Assembly (NCBI GenBank): GCA_963740525.1
Contig: CAVUEG010000010.1
Coordinates: forward strand, 124,001 to 188,000
DNA: 64,000 bases
Source of the DNA: CAVUEG01 sp963740525
GTDB lineage: Bacteria; Actinomycetota; Actinomycetes; Propionibacteriales; Nocardioidaceae
Reading direction: 5' to 3'
The notes under the pieces are model-generated. The model did not search any database. It was not told the DNA's origin and saw only the letters and a list, made by a program, of their open reading frames with translations. The position numbers were made by a program, and so were the translations under genes. Shown here piece by piece: positions 60,281-64,000 of this stretch. Each line of letters begins with the position of its first letter. Within the stretch, counting starts at the first letter, position 1.

Positions 60281-61137
60281 TCCTTGTCCTCCTGGGGCTG
60301 CATGGGGGTCACGAACCGCAACGTCCGGGTCCGCGCCGCGGGCAACGTCATCGAGGTCTGCGGCGTCATCGAGAACTCGAGGTTGATGCTGGCGTGTAGA
60401 TCAAACCACGCCTGGCCCGAGGACGACTCGACGAACCGCGCCTGCATGCCGGCCGGGTCGCCGATCGCGAGCACCGTATAGGGACGCGTCAGCGAACGGT
60501 AGTTCACGGTGATCGCCGATCCGGCCCGTCTGATGCTCGACAACGTGGTCAGCCGCTCGCCGTTGATGGAGATCGCCTCGGCCCCGGCCTCCCACAGTCC
60601 GTTGGCCAGCTTCTGGAGGTCCTTGTCCAGCACCTGCTGTCGCTCGCTGGTCGCGTCGGGCGCGTCGTCGACGACCACCTTCACACCCGGGCCGGTCACG
60701 GCGATCAGCCCCGAGCTGACCCCGAGCCTCGTCAGCCGGCCGCTCAGCTCGCCGTTGCGGGTCGTCGTGTCGAGCAGCCTGCTCTCCAGTGACGCGTTGG
60801 CCCGTTGCAGCGCGCCCGTGTGCTCACGCTTGGCATCGACGGCGGCGCGGCGGTCGTTGATCTGGCTGACCAGCTCCGCGCGCCCCTTGGCGTCGGTCCC
60901 GGCCGTCCGACTGGTCTGTGCGGCGGCCGTGATCACGAGCAGGCCGAGCACCGCGAGGACGACCAGCCCCGGTGTCCCGAGCGCGGTGCCTCGCCGGGAC
61001 CGTCCGCGTCCGAGCCTGACCTCGGCCACGTGGGCGTAGTCCTCGTCCATGGAGTGGGCGGTGATGTGGTCCAGCAGCCCCATGGTGACGTGCGGCGCGG
61101 TCCTATCCATCGAGGGCAGGAGCCCTTCGGTCGACAT
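60277..61137 (-). CDS. DUF881 membrane-anchored protein (Rv1823-like)
   Basis: A 286-residue protein with a cytoplasmic N-terminus, a hydrophobic segment at about residues 55-72, a coiled coil (SQINDRRAAVDAKREHTGALQ) and a DUF881 domain: VTGPGVKVVVDDAPDATSE, ANGLWEAGAEAISINGERLTT and YTVLAIGDPAGMQARFVES. Its start overlaps the pgsA end; ATGs at 61110 or 61083 are possible alternatives. Paralogue of the gene at 59208 and equivalent to Rv1823. Confidence 0.85.
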   Translation of the reverse strand: MSTEGLLPSMDRTAPHVTMGLLDHITAHSMDEDYAHVAEVRLGRGRSRRGTALGTPGLVVLAVLGLLVITAAAQTSRTAGTDAKGRAELVSQINDRRAAVDAKREHTGALQRANASLESRLLDTTTRNGELSGRLTRLGVSSGLIAVTGPGVKVVVDDAPDATSERQQVLDKDLQKLANGLWEAGAEAISINGERLTTLSSIRRAGSAITVNYRSLTRPYTVLAIGDPAGMQARFVESSSGQAWFDLHASINLEFSMTPQTSMTLPAARTRTLRFVTPMQPQEDKE

Positions 61138-61744
61138 CGGCCATCAGCTTGCGCACCTGCCAGGCGTAGAGGACACCCGCCCACCAGTAGAGCGCCACTC
61201 CCCAGATCGCGAAGGCCCAGCCGAAGACGTCCGCCAGTCTCGAGGCCGTGCCGCTGCCGTCACCGAGGAGGAGAAGGGGGAATGCATAGAGCAGAGCCGC
61301 CGTGGCGGCCTTCCCGAGGAAGTGCACCGGCAGCGCGCTGTACCCGCGGGTGCGCAGGAACGGGACCAGCCCCCAGAGCAGCAGATCGCGAAGCGGCAAT
61401 GCGACGGCGAGCCACCACGGGATGATGTCGCGGAACGCGAGGCCGACGACCACCGCGAGGATGTAGAGCCGGTCGGCCACCGGGTCGAGGATCGCCCCGA
61501 AGGTGGACATCTGGCCCAGCCTGCGGGCCAGGTAGCCGTCGAGCCAGTCGGTGAAGCCGGACAGCATGAGGACGCCCAGCGCCCAGCCGTCCGCCTCGGG
61601 CCCGAGGACCAGCCACAGGAACAGCGGCACTCCCAGGAGCCGGAAGAAGCTCAACCCGTTGGGGATCGTCAGGACGCGGCTGGTACTCGCCGCCGGTCCC
61701 GTCGCGTCCACCACGTCCCCTTGAGATGCCACCCCGCTGCTCAT
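61103..61744 (-). CDS. pgsA: CDP-alcohol phosphatidyltransferase
   Basis: Integral membrane enzyme that transfers a phosphatidyl group to an alcohol, probably glycerol-3-phosphate (Rv1822/pgsA2-like). The signature is complete: D-G-x2-A-R-x8-G-x3-D-x3-D as DWLDGYLARRLGQMSTFGAILDPVADR (Asp and Gly positions conserved). The 213-residue chain has six hydrophobic segments. It begins the leftward unit pgsA-DUF881-sbp-DUF881-gcvH. Exact alcohol substrate inferred from synteny. Confidence 0.88.
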   Translation of the reverse strand: MSSGVASQGDVVDATGPAASTSRVLTIPNGLSFFRLLGVPLFLWLVLGPEADGWALGVLMLSGFTDWLDGYLARRLGQMSTFGAILDPVADRLYILAVVVGLAFRDIIPWWLAVALPLRDLLLWGLVPFLRTRGYSALPVHFLGKAATAALLYAFPLLLLGDGSGTASRLADVFGWAFAIWGVALYWWAGVLYAWQVRKLMADVDRRAPALDG

Positions 61745-61751
61745 GTCCGCC

Positions 61752-62363
61752 CTAGCCTATCCGCGGCTTGGCCGGGCGGTACGCCGACACCGTCGGATCG
61801 CCGGTCAACCAGAAGCGCCACGGACGATCCGGGGCCAGACGTAGGCCGACCCGAGGCCCTCGGCTGACCCGCCCGTCGTCCGGACCAGCGGGCGACGGCT
61901 CAGGCAGCGTGAGCACCAGGTCCGGACCCGACAGGTCGGCGCCGTCCTCCCCGAGGCCGATGGCCAGCGCCCGGCAGAGTCGTGCCGGCCCACGAGCCAG
62001 GTCACGGTCCGAGGCGCCGGGCCGACGCGCGCGCACCACGTCGAGGCCGGCCTCCACCTGTCCGGCGCGGAGGAGGACCGCGGCGGCCGTTCCGTCGGGT
62101 CCGCAGACGACGTTGGCGCAGACGTGCATTCCGTAGGTGAAGTAGGTGTAGAGCCGCCCCGGTGGCCCGAACATCGTCGCGTTGCGCCGGGTCTCCCCTC
62201 GATACGCGTGCGAACCCGGGTCGGCAGCGCCGTCGTACGCCTCGACCTCGGTGATCCGCAGTCGCACCACCCCCTCGGGCGTGGCACGGGTCAGCCGGGC
62301 ACCGAGGAGACGTGGGGCGACCTCCAGCACCGGGCCGGCCAGGGTGTCGGTCAGCGAGTCCAC
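61752..62363 (-). CDS. DNA-3-methyladenine glycosylase (AAG/MPG family)
   Basis: Removes alkylated purines from DNA. 203 residues. ARLLGARLTRATPEG-like start with LRITEVEAYDGAADPGSHAYRGET (catalytic Glu in EVEAYDG), RNATMFGPPGRLYTYFTYGMHVC (the DNA-minor-groove intercalating Tyr region), and ARGPARLCRALAIG near the end. GTG at 62363 is chosen; an upstream reading to 62438 runs into the divergent methyltransferase. Eight bases upstream of pgsA, so possibly co-transcribed. Confidence 0.9.
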   Translation of the reverse strand: MDSLTDTLAGPVLEVAPRLLGARLTRATPEGVVRLRITEVEAYDGAADPGSHAYRGETRRNATMFGPPGRLYTYFTYGMHVCANVVCGPDGTAAAVLLRAGQVEAGLDVVRARRPGASDRDLARGPARLCRALAIGLGEDGADLSGPDLVLTLPEPSPAGPDDGRVSRGPRVGLRLAPDRPWRFWLTGDPTVSAYRPAKPRIG

Positions 62364-62426
62364 CCGCGCATCCTGCCAACGGACCGGGCCATTGTGGAGG
62401 GGAGGTCCGACGTGCAGGATGCCGGA

Positions 62427-63254
62427 ATGACCGAGCACCCGCCTGGACCTCCCGCGGTCGCAGACATCTTCGACGCGCTGGCCGACACCTACGACCAGAC
62501 CGGCGTGGACTTCTTCCAGCCGGTCGGCGCCCGACTCGTGGAGCTGCTGGAGCCCCAGCCAGGCGAACGGGCGCTCGACATCGGCTGCGGGCGCGGGGCG
62601 GCGACCGTGCCGCTGGCCCGTGCGGTGGGCGACGGCCCGGTGACTGCGGTGGACGTGTCTCCACGCATGGTCGACGCAACCCGCCGGATCGTGTCCGCCG
62701 AGGGACTACGTCAGGTCGAGTGCCGGGTGGTGGACGCCGCCGCGCTGGAACCGGGCACCGAGTACGACGTGATCGCGTCGTCATTGGTCCTGTTCTTCCT
62801 GCCCGACCCGGAGGCCGCCCTGACCGACTGGGTCTCCCGGCTCTCCGACCGGGGCCGGATCGGCGTGGTGACCTTCGGACAGCGCGACGCGGCGTCGCTC
62901 GCGCTCGACGACCTACTGGTCCCGTGGGCTCCGCCGGGGCTCCTCGACGCCCGCACCAGTGGGACCACGGGACCCTTCGACAGCGACGACGGCATGGTCG
63001 GACTCATGCACGCCGCCGGGGCGGCCCGGGTGGAGAACACCACCGAACCGGTCACGCTGTCCTTCGACGACGTCGAGGCCTGGCGCAGGTTCACGATGTC
63101 CACCGGACAGCGGGCGATGTGGTTGCGGGTCCCGGCCGATGAACTGCCCGGCCTGCTCGACAGTGCCGCGCAGATCCTCGACTCGGTGCGCATCGACGGC
63201 CGGTCGTCGCTGGTCTGGGAGATGCGCTACACCCTGGGGTACCGCACCAGCTGA
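62427..63254 (+). CDS. Class I SAM-dependent methyltransferase
   Basis: A 275-residue methyltransferase. VADIFDALADTYDQTGVDFF (opening), RALDIGCGRGAATVPLARAVG (motif I), VTAVDVSPRMVDATRRI (motif II) and IASSLVLFFLPDPEAALTDW (motif IV) are clear. Downstream it carries a long C-terminal extension (DVEAWRRFTMSTGQRAMWLRV). Substrate unknown. ATG 62427 with a near GGA upstream; a GTG 15 bases earlier is an alternative. Divergent from the glycosylase gene and convergent with argH. Confidence 0.87.
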   Translation: MTEHPPGPPAVADIFDALADTYDQTGVDFFQPVGARLVELLEPQPGERALDIGCGRGAATVPLARAVGDGPVTAVDVSPRMVDATRRIVSAEGLRQVECRVVDAAALEPGTEYDVIASSLVLFFLPDPEAALTDWVSRLSDRGRIGVVTFGQRDAASLALDDLLVPWAPPGLLDARTSGTTGPFDSDDGMVGLMHAAGAARVENTTEPVTLSFDDVEAWRRFTMSTGQRAMWLRVPADELPGLLDSAAQILDSVRIDGRSSLVWEMRYTLGYRTS

Positions 63255-63263
63255 CGGTCTCGC

Positions 63264-64000
63264 TCAGCCGAGCCGACCGCGGTGCCCGGAGACGACGTCC
63301 CGCAGCTCGTCGAGCTGCTCCCGCACCCGGGGCTCGGCGGTGCCCCCGCGGCTGTGCCGCGACGCGATCGAGCCGGGCACTGTCAGCACCTCTCGTACGC
63401 CGGGCGTCAGGTGGGGTGAGATCTCTGCGAACTGCTCGTCGGTGAGCTCGTCGAGCTCGATGCCGAGCTCCTCGCAGCGGCGTACGCACGCGCCCGCCAC
63501 CTCGTGCGCGACCCGGAACGGCACCCGCTCGCGGACCAGCCACTCGGCGACGTCGGTGGCGAGCGAGAACCCCTGAGGTGCGAGCTCGGCCATCCGGTCG
63601 GTGTCGAACTCGAGCGTGGCGACCATCCCGGTGAACGCGGGCAGCAGGACCTCCAGGGTGTCGACGGAGTCGAAGACCGGCTCCTTGTCCTCCTGCAGGT
63701 CGCGGTTGTAGGCCAACGGCAGCGCCTTGAGCGTGGCCAGCAGCCCGGTGAGATTGCCGACCAGCCGCCCGGCCTTCCCCCTGGCGAGCTCGGCGATGTC
63801 GGGGTTCTTCTTCTGCGGCATGATGCTGGACCCGGTCGACCACGCGTCGTGGAGCCGCGCGAAGCCGAACTCCTTCGTGGTCCACAAGATGACCTCCTCG
63901 GCCATCCGGCTCACGTCCACGCCGACCATCGCGGTCACGAACGCGAACTCGGCGACGAAGTCGCGCGACGCGGTGCCGTCGATGGAGTTCGCCGAGCTGT
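63264..64000 (-). CDS. argH: Argininosuccinate lyase, 5' end beyond the window
   Basis: Final step of arginine synthesis. The C-terminal two-thirds is present: SIDGTASRDFVAEFAF, then the family signature GSSIMPQKKNPDIAEL, ALPLAYNRDLQEDKEPVFDSVD and FSLATDVAEWLVRERVPFRVAH. The gene is read leftward and continues past base 64000; about 245 residues are visible of the usual 460-470. Convergent with the methyltransferase, nine bases apart. The arginine pathway partners are outside the window. Confidence 0.93.
   Translation of the reverse strand, partial: SSANSIDGTASRDFVAEFAFVTAMVGVDVSRMAEEVILWTTKEFGFARLHDAWSTGSSIMPQKKNPDIAELARGKAGRLVGNLTGLLATLKALPLAYNRDLQEDKEPVFDSVDTLEVLLPAFTGMVATLEFDTDRMAELAPQGFSLATDVAEWLVRERVPFRVAHEVAGACVRRCEELGIELDELTDEQFAEISPHLTPGVREVLTVPGSIASRHSRGGTAEPRVREQLDELRDVVSGHRGRLG

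Overview
The window is GC-rich DNA from an aerobic actinobacterium, probably near Nocardioides/Marmoricola (Nocardioidaceae). The evidence is the very high GC content, an RbpA gene with a sigma-R type promoter, the actinobacterial order gcvH-garA-ftsR-DUF151-merR-gcvP beside DUF881-sbp-DUF881-pgsA, an lnt-ppm1 pair, and many leaderless genes (TANNNT 6-7 nt before the start codon). The genus is an inference; there is no rRNA here. No tRNA, rRNA, insertion sequence or CRISPR array was seen.

1-12.4 kb: a tightly overlapping accessory operon. It starts inside a nucleotide-sugar dehydrogenase and continues with three PqqD-like proteins, a nucleotidyltransferase-fold protein, a glycosyltransferase, a GNAT protein, a polymerase-like membrane protein, a DegT-type aminotransferase, two LuxR-type regulators with degenerate receivers, an HPr-kinase-like protein and a second kinase-like protein without a P-loop. 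Facing it across a strong terminator are two Cys-rich Tat-exported proteins and a 56-residue protein. It looks like a surface-glycan cluster mixed with peptide-tailoring parts and is the best candidate for an undescribed system.

12.4-24.2 kb: a broken acyltransferase; a beta-lysine (fermentation-type) lysine degradation locus (kamA divergent from kdd, an amidohydrolase, kamD, kamE, kal), whose last three genes carry several single-base frameshifts; then lnt (also shifted near its N-terminus), ppm1 and fxsA.

24.2-43.3 kb: mixed housekeeping and metabolic genes (rbpA, an MFS transporter, GDPD, an HTH-MurA fusion under its own palindromic operator, an alcohol dehydrogenase, a PhoD-like phosphatase, OsmC, an acyl-CoA dehydrogenase, pepN). 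At 32001-32028 lies a strong match to the chromosome dimer resolution site dif, so the window probably spans the replication terminus. Forty-two bases from it is a 255-bp element of 32-bp units arranged as two inverted tandem arrays.

43.3-64 kb: fdhD, sbcD-sbcC, tldD-pmbA, a serine hydrolase overlapping gcvP, a glycine riboswitch ahead of gcvP, the merR/DUF151/ftsR/garA/gcvH block, DUF881/sbp/pgsA, a 3-methyladenine glycosylase, a methyltransferase and the 3' part of argH at the right edge. Left of dif most genes read rightward and at the far right most read leftward, as expected for converging replichores, although the middle is mixed. Several conserved genes carry single-base frameshifts (about eleven in all), which points at least partly to consensus errors.
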